Shown: positions 10,895-23,200, counted from the first letter of the stretch. The stretch is 64,000 nucleotides of DNA from Thermothelomyces thermophilus ATCC 42464 (GCF_000226095.1 NC_016475.1:806001-870000); one strand, 5' to 3'. The notes: a model not told the origin generated them from the sequence alone. Translations and numbers: made by a program.

Positions 10895-12436
10895 TTAATG
10901 ATCCTCCACGTCCTCGTCCCGCCCCGGATACATAATGTCCTGCACTATGACGGCGCGCACGTGATGGTACAGCACGAACAGGTAGGTGAGCAGCAGGACG
11001 ACGGAGAGGGCGGTCGACAGCCAGAGGATGCCCTCGCTGTGGTAGGCCTTGCCGATCGAGATGGTGGCCAGGACGAAGCCCGTGTTGGGGAAGACGGAGG
11101 CCCACCAGCCGAGGTGGAAGTGCTCGGGCGGGCTCTGGAGGACGGCCAGGAGGGCGATGCCGAACCACCAGAAGCTCAGCGCCCACAGGAAGCCGGCGCC
11201 GACCAGGCCCATGGTCTCGATGACGACGGCGTCGACGAAGCCGTCCATGTCGTGGTCGAAGTCCTGGGGCAGGCCGGTGGCCAGGCCGATGAAGGCCAGC
11301 GCCGTGAAGGCGGGCGGGCCGACGCACATGAAGAGGCCGGTCCGGTGTTCCCGGTCGGGCAGGCCGGACTGCATCAGCCGGCCGACCATGTGGGCGTACA
11401 TCATGAAGGCCACGGCGATGCCGAGCCCCTGGCAGGTCAGGCCGGCGACGGCGATGGGCACGGCCTCCTCGGGCGGCTGGGATCCGGCGATGACGGAGGC
11501 GATGGTGCCCGAGAGCATGACGGGGAAGATGGGCAGGATCCAGGTCGGCATCATGGTCTGCAGGCCGAAGCTGTGCGCCGAGAAGACGTACGAGTACTGG
11601 CCCACGGCCACGCACGTCGCCAGCAACAGGTAGGTCCAGAAGGCGGCCCGCAGCAGCCACAGCAGCGTCCCCGCCGTCGCCCGGGCCTCGTCCGCGTCCT
11701 CGGGCACGCAGTACCGCTGCGTGCACGTAATCAACGTCGCCACCGCTAGGAAGAAGGTCGGGAAGAAGAAGCCCTCGCGCCGGTGGCCCAGCGACCGGGC
11801 GAAGATGCCCGGGAACAGGACAAAGCGGGCGATCTGCGCCAACGTGACCAGCACGAACAGCACGATGTTGATGACGAAGACGGCCAGCCCGATCTGGAAC
11901 AGGCCGGGGAACTGGTGCGGCTGCGCGCGCATCAGCAGCGACAGCCCGCCCGTGGACATGATGAGCGTGTACCACGCCCACGTGAAGTGCTTGAGGCGCT
12001 CGCGGATGGGCAGCTTAGGGCGTGCTCGTGCTCCCGTCTCTCCCGAGTGGTCCGCAGCAGCGCCGGTGGTGGTCGTTGTCGACTTCATTTCCACACCCGG
12101 CGCTCCGTACTTCTCCTTGTCTTGCTGCTCCCCGTCATGGCTGCCATTGTCTGACTGGAGAGAATGGAGAGGGAGGGAAGGGACGGTGTCGTTATGCAGG
12201 CTTTTTTCAATGTCTCCAACATAGCTCTCGCTGTATTCCGTAGACGACCGGCCCGAAGCGGTGGGTGAACCCCGGATGGTCGACTGGCTGGACTGAAAAC
12301 CCGCTTCCTCGGCTTGGGCAGGTGGAGGGCCGCGTAAAGACCGGTACGGGTCAGGAAGCGGGCGGTCCTCTTGAACGGCGAATGGCTGGTACCCGGTACC
12401 AGAGTACACATATGTGCTTCGCCGCGGTGTTGACAT
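10895..12436 (-). CDS. TDT/SLAC1-family anion transporter (Mae1 or Ssu1-like)
   Basis: Predicted plasma-membrane carrier of the tellurite-resistance/dicarboxylate family, whose fungal members move malate/C4-dicarboxylates (Mae1) or export sulfite (Ssu1). Single exon, 513 residues; ATG taken at 12436 because the 8 upstream codons begin with TTG. Residues 1-about 145 are hydrophilic, rich in Ser/Thr/Gln and presumably cytoplasmic. The family hallmark FTWAWYTLIMSTGG opens the membrane region, and about ten hydrophobic helices follow, with PTWILPIFPVML in the middle. The C-terminus is short and acidic. The helix after FTWAW keeps the STGG motif of Mae1 proteins, so I lean to dicarboxylate or sulfite transport without deciding. 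The 5' leader (12480-12600) is a purine/pyrimidine-biased tract. Confidence 0.88.
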   Translation of the reverse strand: MSTPRRSTYVYSGTGYQPFAVQEDRPLPDPYRSLRGPPPAQAEEAGFQSSQSTIRGSPTASGRSSTEYSESYVGDIEKSLHNDTVPSLPLHSLQSDNGSHDGEQQDKEKYGAPGVEMKSTTTTTGAAADHSGETGARARPKLPIRERLKHFTWAWYTLIMSTGGLSLLMRAQPHQFPGLFQIGLAVFVINIVLFVLVTLAQIARFVLFPGIFARSLGHRREGFFFPTFFLAVATLITCTQRYCVPEDADEARATAGTLLWLLRAAFWTYLLLATCVAVGQYSYVFSAHSFGLQTMMPTWILPIFPVMLSGTIASVIAGSQPPEEAVPIAVAGLTCQGLGIAVAFMMYAHMVGRLMQSGLPDREHRTGLFMCVGPPAFTALAFIGLATGLPQDFDHDMDGFVDAVVIETMGLVGAGFLWALSFWWFGIALLAVLQSPPEHFHLGWWASVFPNTGFVLATISIGKAYHSEGILWLSTALSVVLLLTYLFVLYHHVRAVIVQDIMYPGRDEDVEDH

Positions 12437-13554
12437 GTTGATTACTGGTTGAGCGGACAAGACTGACCAGCAGCTGAAAAGAAAAAAAAAAGGGAGAGAG
12501 AGAGAGAGATTTTAACCAAACAAATACGGAAGACACGAGATGAAACGGAATGAAACGAAATGAAATGAAAGAATAATTAGAAACAAGAGAAAGGAACAAC
12601 CTGGATCAGCGCAGCCAAACTCGACAAGTTCAGAAAGAAATCAGGAGAAACCGCGATCAGCATCTAGCGTTCGATTAATATACGCCACTCTTTCTCACCC
12701 GGTTGATAGCACCCACTCGAGATGCTCTCCACCGCTGCCGTTTCAGTTCAGGGGCCGACGTGGCGAGATACTTCGTGGGAGATAGAACTATTACCCGGTT
12801 CGCAGCCTTCAATCGTTGCCCGGGGGCTGTCGTAGATGCCCAACGCCAGGGGCTGGTCTGAAGTTGGTTGAGTCAGGCTCGCCTCAATAGCAGAGAGTTC
12901 CACAGCCATAAAAAGGACGGCGAGAAGCATTGTCCATGATCGCTGATCTGTGAGACCGACGTTTCCACCCCCCTAACCTCCCCGCTGTGTGAAGTCCAGC
13001 CCCCTGCTCGGCAAAAATTGCATCTAGAAGAACGCGTCGCAGTTTCGTCAGAGGGCGAGTGAAAGGAAGAAGCCCACCGTGCCCATCCGCGGCCACCGCA
13101 TGGCCATAACAAAGGAGCAGAACTACACAGATAAGACCTCCTCCGACCCGCTCTCCCCCACAACTGACTCGCGAGTTACGTAGAGGATGCTCGTGCATCG
13201 TGGCCTAAGCACTGGCGAGCACAGCCCTCGATGGTGGAAACAGGTGTACATACAAGACTCGCTTATGTTGACACATTATCACCTTCCGAGCGAACCTTGC
13301 CCTATCGTAACATCACCGAAGTCTATCGATGCACACCTATTAATGCATAATAACACAACAACTGCTCCGACACCTTTCCAGAAATCATCCCAGACATGAC
13401 CTTGGTGACACCGATAACGCCGAATCTGCGATTTGGGAGAGAAGTTGGGCAACCTTGAAACCGGAACTTGAAACGAAAAGCTTGGTTCATCTTGAAATAA
13501 AACTAGGAAGCAGGCCAGCATAACACCAAAACAAGCGAGCGCTGCAGTGTCGAG
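12437..13554. other. Intergenic, transporter promoter and Doa10 3' flank
   Basis: Upstream region of the transporter gene. A strongly strand-biased tract (pyrimidine-rich on the transporter strand) covers about 12478-12600. Nothing coding recognised; minus-strand frames at 12873-13198 have no family features. Confidence 0.55.
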
Positions 13555-16500
13555 TCAAATTCTTCGTCGGCCATGTCTCCACACGGCCCGGTCCCGGAAC
13601 GCGTTTGTCCCGCCAAAGTTGTGGAGCCTTTCGCCGATCAGATAGGCCTCGTCCCGGATCCGCACCTGCCAGCTTCGAAAGACGCCAAGCATGCTCCACA
13701 GGGATAGGCCGCCGAGGATGACGAACGCTACGAACGGAAAGCTCATGCGGTATATCAGCACCACGAACACGTCGTACAGTGCCTGATCGGGCGGTTCATG
13801 AACCGGACCCGTGACGAAGTTCCTGATCAAAGTGTGCGCGAAGCCGTTGGCGATGACGGTCTTGGCCAGAAGCAATGGCGTCGCCACGGCAACTAGCCAT
13901 ATCGTCAGACCGGGGATGACGAACACCCGTGTGAGGATCGAGACATCTGGGTCCAGCCACCCGCGTCGAATCACGGCTCTTGCCGCGTTAGAGACACGTG
14001 AGCCCCTGAACACCGTGTTGGTGATGCGCATGGCCAGCTTCAGGTAGAGAAGGCCGAGCGTCCAGGTCTGGACCACGCGGATGGTATGCGTCGGAACTGT
14101 AGGCTTGACGCTTCCGGCAGCGACCGAGTTTGGGAAGCCAGGCCTGAGCACACTCCCGTACATCACCTCGTTGAGAGGAACAAGGGCGTAAAGCTCCAAC
14201 AGCGACGCGGCGAGGAGCGGAAACACCACCAGGGTAAAGAAGTAGGTAAAGGCGACCCGGGCAGCGCGGCTAACTGCATGCCACGTTCTCCGGAACACAT
14301 CGCGATGGCCGAGGGCTCCCAGGGCCGCTGCCAGATAATTCTTAGTGCTGTAGATGGCCCGTACGCGGAACAGCGCGTACGACGCGGAGCCGAGAATATG
14401 AATGCCGATGCTAAAGGCGTAGATGTCATTGGTGCGAATGTGCGGCGGGATCAGCTGCTTGAGCATCCATCGGCCAAAGACGAGTGGAATTATAGTGATG
14501 GAGACACCCGTAACGGCGGCAAAAATCCAGATGAGGAGGATGAAGAGGAAGATACGGAACCGGAAGTGGGGTGGCACATAGACGAGCTGGTACTGTTTGG
14601 TCGAGTAGATGTCTGTTTCGGGCAGTTTGTCTAGTCTCTTGTTGTTCTCGTCCACGTCGAGAAACACCGCGGCGCCTTTCGGAATCTTGACCTGGTCGGA
14701 CGCGGGCGTCCGGACGAACCGTCCATCGGGGATGAGCTGACCGGACCGAATTAAGCTCTCTTTCCGTGGAATGCGTTCCTTTTTCGTTGCCAAACTCTTC
14801 TCCGTGCCGCCTTGAAGAATACCGCGCCACGACCTTGCCACAACGCGGCCGTTGCTGTCAACCTCGAGGAACCACCGTCTCCAGAATGGAAGGTTGCGAT
14901 CAGGCGAATCCTGGGGTAGTATGAGCTGGCCCTCCTCATCGACCCGCCGCTCGCCGAAGAGAAACCACGTGATCCGCAGAGCTCGAGCGCACCGGCGGAA
15001 CCACCAGGTATACATGGCATGGAGCCTGCGGCTTGGCTTGAAGAACTTGACGGCGAACGGCATTAGGAAGTTGTAAAACAGCAGGTCGATCGGAAACTCG
15101 AGCACCGGCTCGTTGGACGAGTAGTGAATCGGTAAGACCGGAAGGGACACAGACAAGCCCCATACGACGCCACCGAGACAGACGACAACCAGAGCGCCGT
15201 AGACGAACGCCGAAAACAATATCTTACGCAGCTGCGTCGTTACGTTACGCTCCAGCACGTCCCGCACCGGATGAAACTCGGGGTCATCCGGATCGCGGAT
15301 GAAGTAGAGCACGCCCTTGCGCATAATCTTGCGGCACATGGACACAAAGAGCGCAAAGTGGAACATGTAGCCGGTGCCAATGAACCAGTGCACAAATATG
15401 GATGTGACCGGGTAGTTGAGGGTGAAGAGAAGGCGGGATTTGAGCGTCGTGTGTTCGAAGAGCGGGAGCAGAGCGACGTCGAGAAGCATGCCGCAGTAGA
15501 GGGGAAAGACGAGCATCTCAATGCTGATGATGAGAATGACCTTCATGACCCCGCTTGCTTGGTTGAGTCCGTCAATGATGGACGCTTCCCACTCTTGCGC
15601 TGCCTGGGTGGTAGAAAGGGGAGCACCTCGCCGCAGATAGAGCGCGGCCATGAGCGAGATGGCGATGTACCCCGCGAGCGTGGCCCAGAACCTGTCCATG
15701 CCGGCCCAGTAGGCAAGCTCGTGATTGATCGTGTCCGTATTTTTGGGCAGGTCGAAATTGAGAACCCACGAAGTCGGATTGAAGACGGTTGGTAACAATC
15801 GCTTCACAAACACTAGTATTTTTGCGGCTGCGGCATATGCTTCCGCACCTTTGACGGTATAGTCGCCTCCGAAGAAGAACTCAACGAAGTGCCACAAGCT
15901 TGACAAGGCCAGGACGATGCGGTCCTTCAGCACGAACAACGCAGCGTGGCTGATGGCAGAGAAATTGCGCACTTCCGATGCAGATATCAGGGGCAACTCA
16001 GTCACGAAGCCGGCCCCGATCCTGTTTGCAGCGCCGAGCGCCATAAACCACGACGCATTGACGGCCCTCAGCGAGTAGTCGGCGACGGACGACAGCCACA
16101 GCGCCCGGCTCAGCAAGTAGAATGACTCGGAGATGGTCGAGGATGCCAAGCCTAAGAATAGCAGAAGGCAGTCCTGGAGAAACTTGGAGAGGCTAAAGAG
16201 CATCCGAGCGATGCGCATGGGGTTGGCAAGTCCCCATATCGTGACGCGGCCGATGTTGTACGGGATGAAGACGCCGACGAAGATGGTGATACTGACGAGA
16301 AATGCGCAGAATATGGCATTCTGGAACAGGCCGGCGACCGGGCCGCGCATCCCGAGAAGCTCCAAAATGCCTTCCAGGTCCTCCGCATCTTCAATCGCTT
16401 CGGCGTCGAGTCCACCCGCTGCATCGGCACCTTGCCGATCCTGCCCCGCTTCGTTGGCCGGCGCGTTTTCCACGACTTCCTCCTCGGGTTCATCTTCGGC

Positions 16501-18585
16501 AAAATCGCCAAGGAAATCAACAGGAGCAAGGTCATCTGGATCAATAGCGTCAACCTGCCGCCACATAAAATCGGCAATCCGGCCTATGAAACCTGCGGGG
16601 CCCCGTGCATTGGGGGCTTGGGGCACTGGCTGCGCGTCCGCTCGGTTTGGAGAATCGGGGCCAACGGGCAGGGCCTGCGAAGAATCATCGGTTGAGGCCC
16701 CGCGGTCGCGAGGTGCGGTCGCGTCGCTTGAGGATTCTGGTGCCTCCCAAGCTGGGAAGGCGTGTTCGGACGGCCTTTGAATCCCAGATTCGGGAACCAC
16801 CGAATCTCGAGATGGGGGGTCTGGAGGTAGGTCTGTAAAGGACCAGTTGTTGTTTGCAAAGGGGTTGACTGTGTTATTGATCAAAGGGCCGTCAGTATGC
16901 GCCCTCGGCCGCAAGGGGAGGCCCATCGGCTGGCCCCAGGTGTCTTCTGCATCTTCTACCAGTATCTCTTTCCCCTTGGAGTTGTTTTCCTCGCTTGTCT
17001 CTGACTCGTCGACTAGTGGACCGAACGGATTGGTATCCGACTTCTCTTCACGCAGGGCTACTGATCCCGAAGGCTCAGCCTGGTCAGTTCTGACTGCGTC
17101 GTTGTCTCGCTGGCGTGCCATCATAGATCTGGTCAACCGCATCCAATGGTCCAACTTGACCTCGAGGTTGCGCTCCCGCGCGATCCTCAAAACCTCTTCC
17201 AGGTTACCGCCCGCCTCGCGGTATATGTCGAGGTACTCTTGTATTGTCGTCCGATCAAGTCCTTGCATGTCATTTCCTTGGGCCGGGATAGTCGGTGGCA
17301 CGAGATTTGGGGACATCGGCCGTGAAGAGGATTCGGCCGGTTCGTCAGGGAGACGGTCGCGGAGGGTGGCCCTCAGATCTTCGTCCGCAGTCTCGCTGTT
17401 TGTATCGTCGAAAGCATATGTCGTCTCGTCTAGAACATCCTCAAACTGTTCGTCATCTGGTTCCGCTTCGGCCTGGACTTCAGCGTTGGCCGGCTCCACA
17501 GCCGCGGGTTGCACCGGGTTCTCAACCGCGGCGAAGGCGGCACGCATGTTGATCTCGGGCTGCTGCTGTACAACGTAGTCTCGAACCAAGATGATAAGGA
17601 TAAAGCACACTATGACTAGGATGGTGATGATCTGGCCCTCCAGCACGTGAATGACCGCCCGGTTGATGGACGGATGTCGCGTTAGGTTGCGGAGAAAGTC
17701 GACGTCGCTGAGCAGGGACTTGTGATATAAGCTCGGCGTCGGCGCGGCCCCAGTCGCGTTTAAACCGACAGCGGGCTTGTCTCTGGTGGCCACGGGGCCG
17801 AAGAATAGTCGCAGGATGGCGGAATAGATGGGGTCGCTGGATGTCAGCTTGATGCCATATAGGCCCTTGACCAACCTTGCGGATTCCGGCGGGAGGTTGT
17901 CGATCACACCCCCAATCGAGGCGACGGTGGTAGTCGCCGCAAATAGCGGACTGGAGGGGCACACGTTGGAGTTGTGCGAGGCTCCAGCAATCAAGTCAAA
18001 CTCGCCACTACCCACTCCGGAGACGACCGCCTTCCCGCCCAGCCCCTCGTCGCTGATCCAGAACAGAAACGACCATATGGTGCGCATCAAATAGGGCAAC
18101 CAAACCAACCAAACGTTGGCGACCAATGCAGCCCTCATCCAGACAAGCAGGTTGCGGAGCAGATACTTGGCTGTGTGCCGGAGAAACACATGGACTGGTA
18201 GGGATTTCGGCATGTTGGGATCGTAAAGCTTGGTGAAGCGGAAAGAGGTCTTACACAGCTCGCAGTGCTTCTTCTGCGAGTGTGAAAGCCACTCCATCAA
18301 GCAGTCCTGGTGGACATACTTGATGCTCCCGCTGCATTTGCAGGGGAAGAAGAGCGGCTCGTCTTCTGAGCCCTCTCCCCTGCATATGCGGCATGTGTCA
18401 GGATCGGAAGTCTGCGAGTCTGGGGGGTTCGTTCGAAAGCCCTTCGTAGCCGAGGACGATATCCGGCGCCGCGTATTTGGAAACCGAGTCGGGTCGGGCG
18501 CCGGAAAGGGTTCGGGGAGGCCATCCATTACGGCGTCGAGGGTCGGGTCGGGCGGCTGGTTAACGGGCACGCCATTCGACGTCAT
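13555..18585 (-). CDS. ssm4: ERAD E3 ubiquitin ligase Doa10/Ssm4 (MARCH6-type)
   Basis: ER and inner-nuclear-membrane ubiquitin ligase that marks misfolded and short-lived proteins for the proteasome (ERAD-C/M). Single 1676-residue exon. The N-terminal RING-CH domain shows the C4HC3 order C65, C68, C82, C84, H92, C95, C108, C111. A first membrane segment follows at about 145, then a long disordered Ser/Asp/Glu-rich loop (about 350-710), then the multi-pass body expected for 14-16 helices. The C-terminal element is recognisable: G1651 and N1656 in GERLHN have the same spacing as the functionally needed Gly and Asn near the yeast Doa10 C-terminus. Length is greater than the yeast protein (about 1300) mainly through the acidic loop. 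No introns or breaks seen. Confidence 0.93.
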   Translation of the reverse strand: MTSNGVPVNQPPDPTLDAVMDGLPEPFPAPDPTRFPNTRRRISSSATKGFRTNPPDSQTSDPDTCRICRGEGSEDEPLFFPCKCSGSIKYVHQDCLMEWLSHSQKKHCELCKTSFRFTKLYDPNMPKSLPVHVFLRHTAKYLLRNLLVWMRAALVANVWLVWLPYLMRTIWSFLFWISDEGLGGKAVVSGVGSGEFDLIAGASHNSNVCPSSPLFAATTTVASIGGVIDNLPPESARLVKGLYGIKLTSSDPIYSAILRLFFGPVATRDKPAVGLNATGAAPTPSLYHKSLLSDVDFLRNLTRHPSINRAVIHVLEGQIITILVIVCFILIILVRDYVVQQQPEINMRAAFAAVENPVQPAAVEPANAEVQAEAEPDDEQFEDVLDETTYAFDDTNSETADEDLRATLRDRLPDEPAESSSRPMSPNLVPPTIPAQGNDMQGLDRTTIQEYLDIYREAGGNLEEVLRIARERNLEVKLDHWMRLTRSMMARQRDNDAVRTDQAEPSGSVALREEKSDTNPFGPLVDESETSEENNSKGKEILVEDAEDTWGQPMGLPLRPRAHTDGPLINNTVNPFANNNWSFTDLPPDPPSRDSVVPESGIQRPSEHAFPAWEAPESSSDATAPRDRGASTDDSSQALPVGPDSPNRADAQPVPQAPNARGPAGFIGRIADFMWRQVDAIDPDDLAPVDFLGDFAEDEPEEEVVENAPANEAGQDRQGADAAGGLDAEAIEDAEDLEGILELLGMRGPVAGLFQNAIFCAFLVSITIFVGVFIPYNIGRVTIWGLANPMRIARMLFSLSKFLQDCLLLFLGLASSTISESFYLLSRALWLSSVADYSLRAVNASWFMALGAANRIGAGFVTELPLISASEVRNFSAISHAALFVLKDRIVLALSSLWHFVEFFFGGDYTVKGAEAYAAAAKILVFVKRLLPTVFNPTSWVLNFDLPKNTDTINHELAYWAGMDRFWATLAGYIAISLMAALYLRRGAPLSTTQAAQEWEASIIDGLNQASGVMKVILIISIEMLVFPLYCGMLLDVALLPLFEHTTLKSRLLFTLNYPVTSIFVHWFIGTGYMFHFALFVSMCRKIMRKGVLYFIRDPDDPEFHPVRDVLERNVTTQLRKILFSAFVYGALVVVCLGGVVWGLSVSLPVLPIHYSSNEPVLEFPIDLLFYNFLMPFAVKFFKPSRRLHAMYTWWFRRCARALRITWFLFGERRVDEEGQLILPQDSPDRNLPFWRRWFLEVDSNGRVVARSWRGILQGGTEKSLATKKERIPRKESLIRSGQLIPDGRFVRTPASDQVKIPKGAAVFLDVDENNKRLDKLPETDIYSTKQYQLVYVPPHFRFRIFLFILLIWIFAAVTGVSITIIPLVFGRWMLKQLIPPHIRTNDIYAFSIGIHILGSASYALFRVRAIYSTKNYLAAALGALGHRDVFRRTWHAVSRAARVAFTYFFTLVVFPLLAASLLELYALVPLNEVMYGSVLRPGFPNSVAAGSVKPTVPTHTIRVVQTWTLGLLYLKLAMRITNTVFRGSRVSNAARAVIRRGWLDPDVSILTRVFVIPGLTIWLVAVATPLLLAKTVIANGFAHTLIRNFVTGPVHEPPDQALYDVFVVLIYRMSFPFVAFVILGGLSLWSMLGVFRSWQVRIRDEAYLIGERLHNFGGTNAFRDRAVWRHGRRRI

Positions 18586-20242
18586 GACGAGATAAGCCTA
18601 GCTCCCATCAGGGAGACGGGCGGGAGGATAATGGTCGGCAGGATCTCGATGGTGCCGGCGATCGTTCTCGTCGTTGCCAAAAGGCCGTCGCTGAACGTCG
18701 CTTAGGAAAGTCGGTAGCGGCCGTGGAACAATCGAGGAAAACACAGCAACGGCCAGTGAAAATCGAGGTGTATCAAAAATAACCACTTTTCCCTATCCGT
18801 ATTGAAGGGACGCCAGACGAGCAGTGCTGACCAAACGCAGAATCCTCGTGCGTTTGTCGTCGTTGTTGGAGATGGCGAATCGAAAAAACGTCTATCCAGC
18901 GTTGGAAACATGAACACGGTGTACTTACCCCACAGAGGCCTGGCCAGCATCAGCCAATAGTGCGCCAAGAAACCGGGGGCAACGCGGGCAGTGCACGTGC
19001 CTCACAGCAAAGAACAATGACTTCACGAGTCCGAACTAGCTTACTATGTAGGTAGGTAGTGTTAAGGTGCCGGCGCGGCAGGAAGGTACCGAGTGGATGT
19101 ACTGTACAGTACGCGAGGTAAGGTATCTTACAAAGTAAGTTACTGTGAGGAATGTCTGAAATATGGCAGGGGCGGATAACGGGGCCTAAGCAACCCCCTT
19201 GCAGCACCTGGGGCGTTTTATGCTGCTCGACTTTTTCGCATAGCGACAGCCAACAAACAAGTGGCACAAAAATTCGAGGTATATACCGTACGTATGCAGT
19301 ATGTGTGGATGAAAACTATGCCGCGATATCTAGTGTCTTCCCAATAACTGTTGCCTACTTGGTGCGCTCGCAGGTCTTGGGGTTATTTATTGACCCGGAA
19401 CTTCCTGCCAGATAAGTCTCGGCTCAGCTGCCAGATGCAGGGTTGGACAGGACAAAGGTCTGCTCGAAACAGCATGGGCAATTCCTCGAACACACCCCGG
19501 AATGAGGACGGAGAGCGATTGCCGAGACTCCTGAGACAGTTTGGTAGGATCCCGAGAGATAAAATAAAACAGGATTAGCTCTTCGAATTTTAAGTCAATT
19601 GAAACCCGAGCCCATAAACTTGTTTAAGGCCAGGAGCAGCTGAACTCTCTCTTTTTTATTCCCTTTCCTCCCTCGAGATCGGCGGGAGTGCTGCGAATGA
19701 CGTGCATCGGTGCGTGGGGCAAGTCACTGCTGCTGCGTCACGCCAACACCGAAAACCAAAGCTTCTGCTTGATTGACGTTAGGCGACACCATCACCGAAC
19801 AGCCCGGGACAAAGCCCGGAGCATCGCAAAAGTTGCTTTGAAGGCTATCCTTCTTGCGTCGGACGTTTTCTTTTAACACAGAAAAGAAGCTTCCTGACGT
19901 TGCTACCCGGATTCCTTCGACAACCTTTTAGGGCTTCGATTCCCTGCTCTTGGCTTCGCGATAAGCAGGCAGCTCATGCGATAAACCAAAGGGAAATCGA
20001 GGTGCGAATAGCGAGCAATTCCTCCGAGGTTCGTTTTCACCGGCATCGACCGATCAACTACAAATTGACCAGCACCAAGCTGCCCAAGCTGCTCACCCAT
20101 CGCGCGTTCGACAAGAGCTCACTGTGCGATCCCACAGGACGCTATTGAGCTACAGATACCACGAGGACACGGACGCCTTTCGGTCGCGCGACGCATTGTC
20201 GCGGCTTTTGGTGATCAGCCTGGTGCTGAACCACGCCACATC
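18586..20242. other. Divergent intergenic region
   Basis: Shared upstream region of the Doa10 gene (leftward) and the gene at 20243 (rightward). No recognisable coding sequence. A perfect 14-bp palindrome, GTACTGTACAGTAC, lies at 19099-19112, and taggta-type short repeats occur at about 19045-19056. Confidence 0.55.
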
Positions 20243-23200
20243 ATGGACGACACGAACGGCACTCCGAGGACCTCAAGTTCCTCGAGCTCGAGGGCGGCGA
20301 ACGGTATCAATGGCGCAACCAAGTCCCCAGTGAACGGGCACGCGCCGAGCAATAAGACGAGGACGAAACCCCGCGGGCCCGGATTGTTCTCCCGAACATT
20401 CAGCATCGCCGCACGGTAAGCCCGCCCCCGTCAGCCATGATCTGTCTGCCTTCACGTCCACTGACCGTCTTATATAGGCTGCTGACATGGTACACCATCC
20501 TGACGATTCTATTTCGATGCCCCGCAAGCCTGGACGCCTGCGACGACACTTCTCCGCGCATCTGCAAGCCCTATTTCCAGCTCAAACACGTCGTCGCGCC
20601 CCATGTCGAGCCATACTATGACGCGTATGCGGCACCATACGTCGAGGCGGTGCGGCCCTACTATAACATCGTCGACCAAAAAATCATTGCGCCGAGCTGG
20701 GGCTATGCGAGGCAGTACGGCGCCCCGCGCCTGCAGCAGGTGCAGGCGTTCGCAGAAGTCCAGTGGGAGAAGACGGTCCAGCCTCAGGTGAAAAGGTATC
20801 AGAGTCTTGCCAGAGCGCAGTACGACGAAAAACTGGCTCCCCACGTCAACACCATCACAACCGCCCTTGGCCCATACTACGAGATTGCGCGAACCAACAG
20901 CCTCCAAACCTACCACGAATTCCTGGTGCCCGCGTATCTTTACATGCAGCCGTACCTGGTGGAGGGGTACCGCGCGACGTCGAATTTTGCCAGCAACACC
21001 ATCTTCCCAACCTGCGCCTGGACATGGAACAAGACCTACAATTTCCTGAATGGAACGGTCGGACCACAGATCAGGGCTATCTATGTCGAGAATGTCGAGC
21101 CCCAGCTTGTCAAGATAGGCAAGCGCCTGGGTCGTTACAGCACCGGCAAGAAGTCCGTCCCCAAGCCACCGACTGATTCCTCAACCAGCGCCTCGGTCAA
21201 GACCACGTCCTCGTTTACTAAGCCTGCGGTCTCGGTTACTGCCACCTCCACGTCGGTATATGCGCCGTCGTCATCATCGTCAACCAGCGCCACTGAGACC
21301 AAGAAGGATCGCGCCGCTGCTGAGTCTCCTAGATTGAGGTCGACGTTGCAGCCCATCCCCCCTCCCGAGGTTGACGAGAACCTCGAAAAGGAGGACCCCA
21401 GACGCCGCGAGACCCGGGAAATCGTGGCGGCCGACCTCAAGGATTGGCAGGAGCGGTATGCCAAGGCCGCCGATGAGGCTGCTGCCGAGATCGACGATCG
21501 GGTCCAGGAAATTACGAAGACCATGATGCGGCAGAACGCGAGGGTCACGGGCAAAGCCCACCTCGACCGGCTGCAGTCAACTGCCGTTGACGAGCTTGGC
21601 GCCCTTCGGAGCGCCATTATCGAGATCATCGGGACTGTAAAGAAGGGCGGCGCGACGCCTGAAGACGCCCAAGATCAGATTGTCAAGGCTGTCCGAAAGG
21701 CGGGCTTGGCAGTTAAGGAGAAGGGACAGGCAGTACGCACATGGCGCGAAGAGTATGAGAAGGAGCTTCAGAACTCTGTCACGCAAGCCGCTGAGACTCA
21801 CTTTACAATCCTGGAGAACATTCGAGATTTGGCCCTCCAGAAGATTGGCATGAAGTGGGCATGGACCGACGGCATCACGTACAAGGACTGGGCCAAGTAT
21901 CATCAACTCAAAGGCCGATTTGACGAGTGGAAGAACGATCTCCGGAACCATGTCATCAGCCACCCTAGTATCGAGGTTGCCCAGATCGAGGCGGCGAATA
22001 TCGAAGATGAAGCGATGGAAGTTGCCGCCTCAACTGCCAAGGAGCTCGCCCGCCTGAAGCAGGTCGCTAATTGGAAGCTGACTGCTGGCGACGATACTCC
22101 CGAGTTTGACAGCACCTTGATGCAGCAGGCTGCTGAGGCAGTTGAGGCTGCGAAATTGGCTGCGGCTAGCGCGGCTGAAGCGATTGGCAACGTTGCCAAG
22201 GAGGCCAAGGACTCGGTGTTAGACGGGATAAGCGAAGGCGTCAGTCTTGTCTCTGAGGCTGCGAATCAGGCGTCCAGCGCCGTTCTTGGGTCGAAAGAAG
22301 CCGAGGGCGGTTCCGAGGAGCAAGGAGCGGACTCGGAGGACGTCTCCATAGCCTCTGAAACTTCGGATCCGTCGTCCGAACCTGCCGTCGAAGCCTCCTT
22401 GGTCCTAGAAGACTCACAATCTAGTCCAACGGAGGTGCCTCGAACTGAAGATGCCACCAAATTAGGGGTTGTCGCTTCTAGCGAAGACGCTTCCGAACCG
22501 GGCGAGCAGGCAACGGCCCGAGCTGTGGATCCGAGCTCAGAGCTCTCGGTTGCTTCAGAGGAACTCTCAAGCGTTGCCGATGCTACATCCGAGCCGACCC
22601 CAATTGTCGCAGACCAACCGGAAATCGTAGAGCAACCCGAAAATGCCTCGAGCATGATCTTCGAGACCCCAGTAATCCTTGGCAATTCTACTGAGGAGGT
22701 GGAAGATGTCGGAGAGGACAAGGCTAGCCCGGTTGAGTTACCCACTGAGCAGAGCGGGTCAACCGAAGAACACGAGGACAACGGGGATCTGGGTGTGGAA
22801 GAAGATGCCCTGCCCGTCTCCGAGACGGCGACCGTGAGGCCAGCGATCTTCGGTGCGGCCGCCCAATCCGTCCCCAACCGGAGACCGATACTCGACGAGG
22901 ACACGCTGGACGATGATGTGTCGGCGGCCATGGAGTCCATGCGCGAGGACCTGAAGTCGGCCTACACGTCGGCCATGTCGCTCGCCAATGACCAGTACTC
23001 GCAAGCCCTGTCTATAGTATCTGCCCAAATTCGCGGTACCCCGGAGCCGGCCCACGAAAAGTTGCTGGCGTCCGTCACGGCCGCTTACAGCAAGGCCATG
23101 GCCTCGGCAAGCTCCCGTCTCGACGACGCGATCAAGGGCGCGTCGGACCAGCTCTATGGCTCTACAACAACCAAGTCTGGCATCCTGCCTACCGAACTCC

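Noticed and set aside
10818-11981. 387-codon second minus-strand frame inside the transporter gene, and the 283-codon plus-strand frame at 10898-11749
   Set aside because: His/Arg/Gly-rich shadows of the transporter frame, with no hydrophobic helices of their own.
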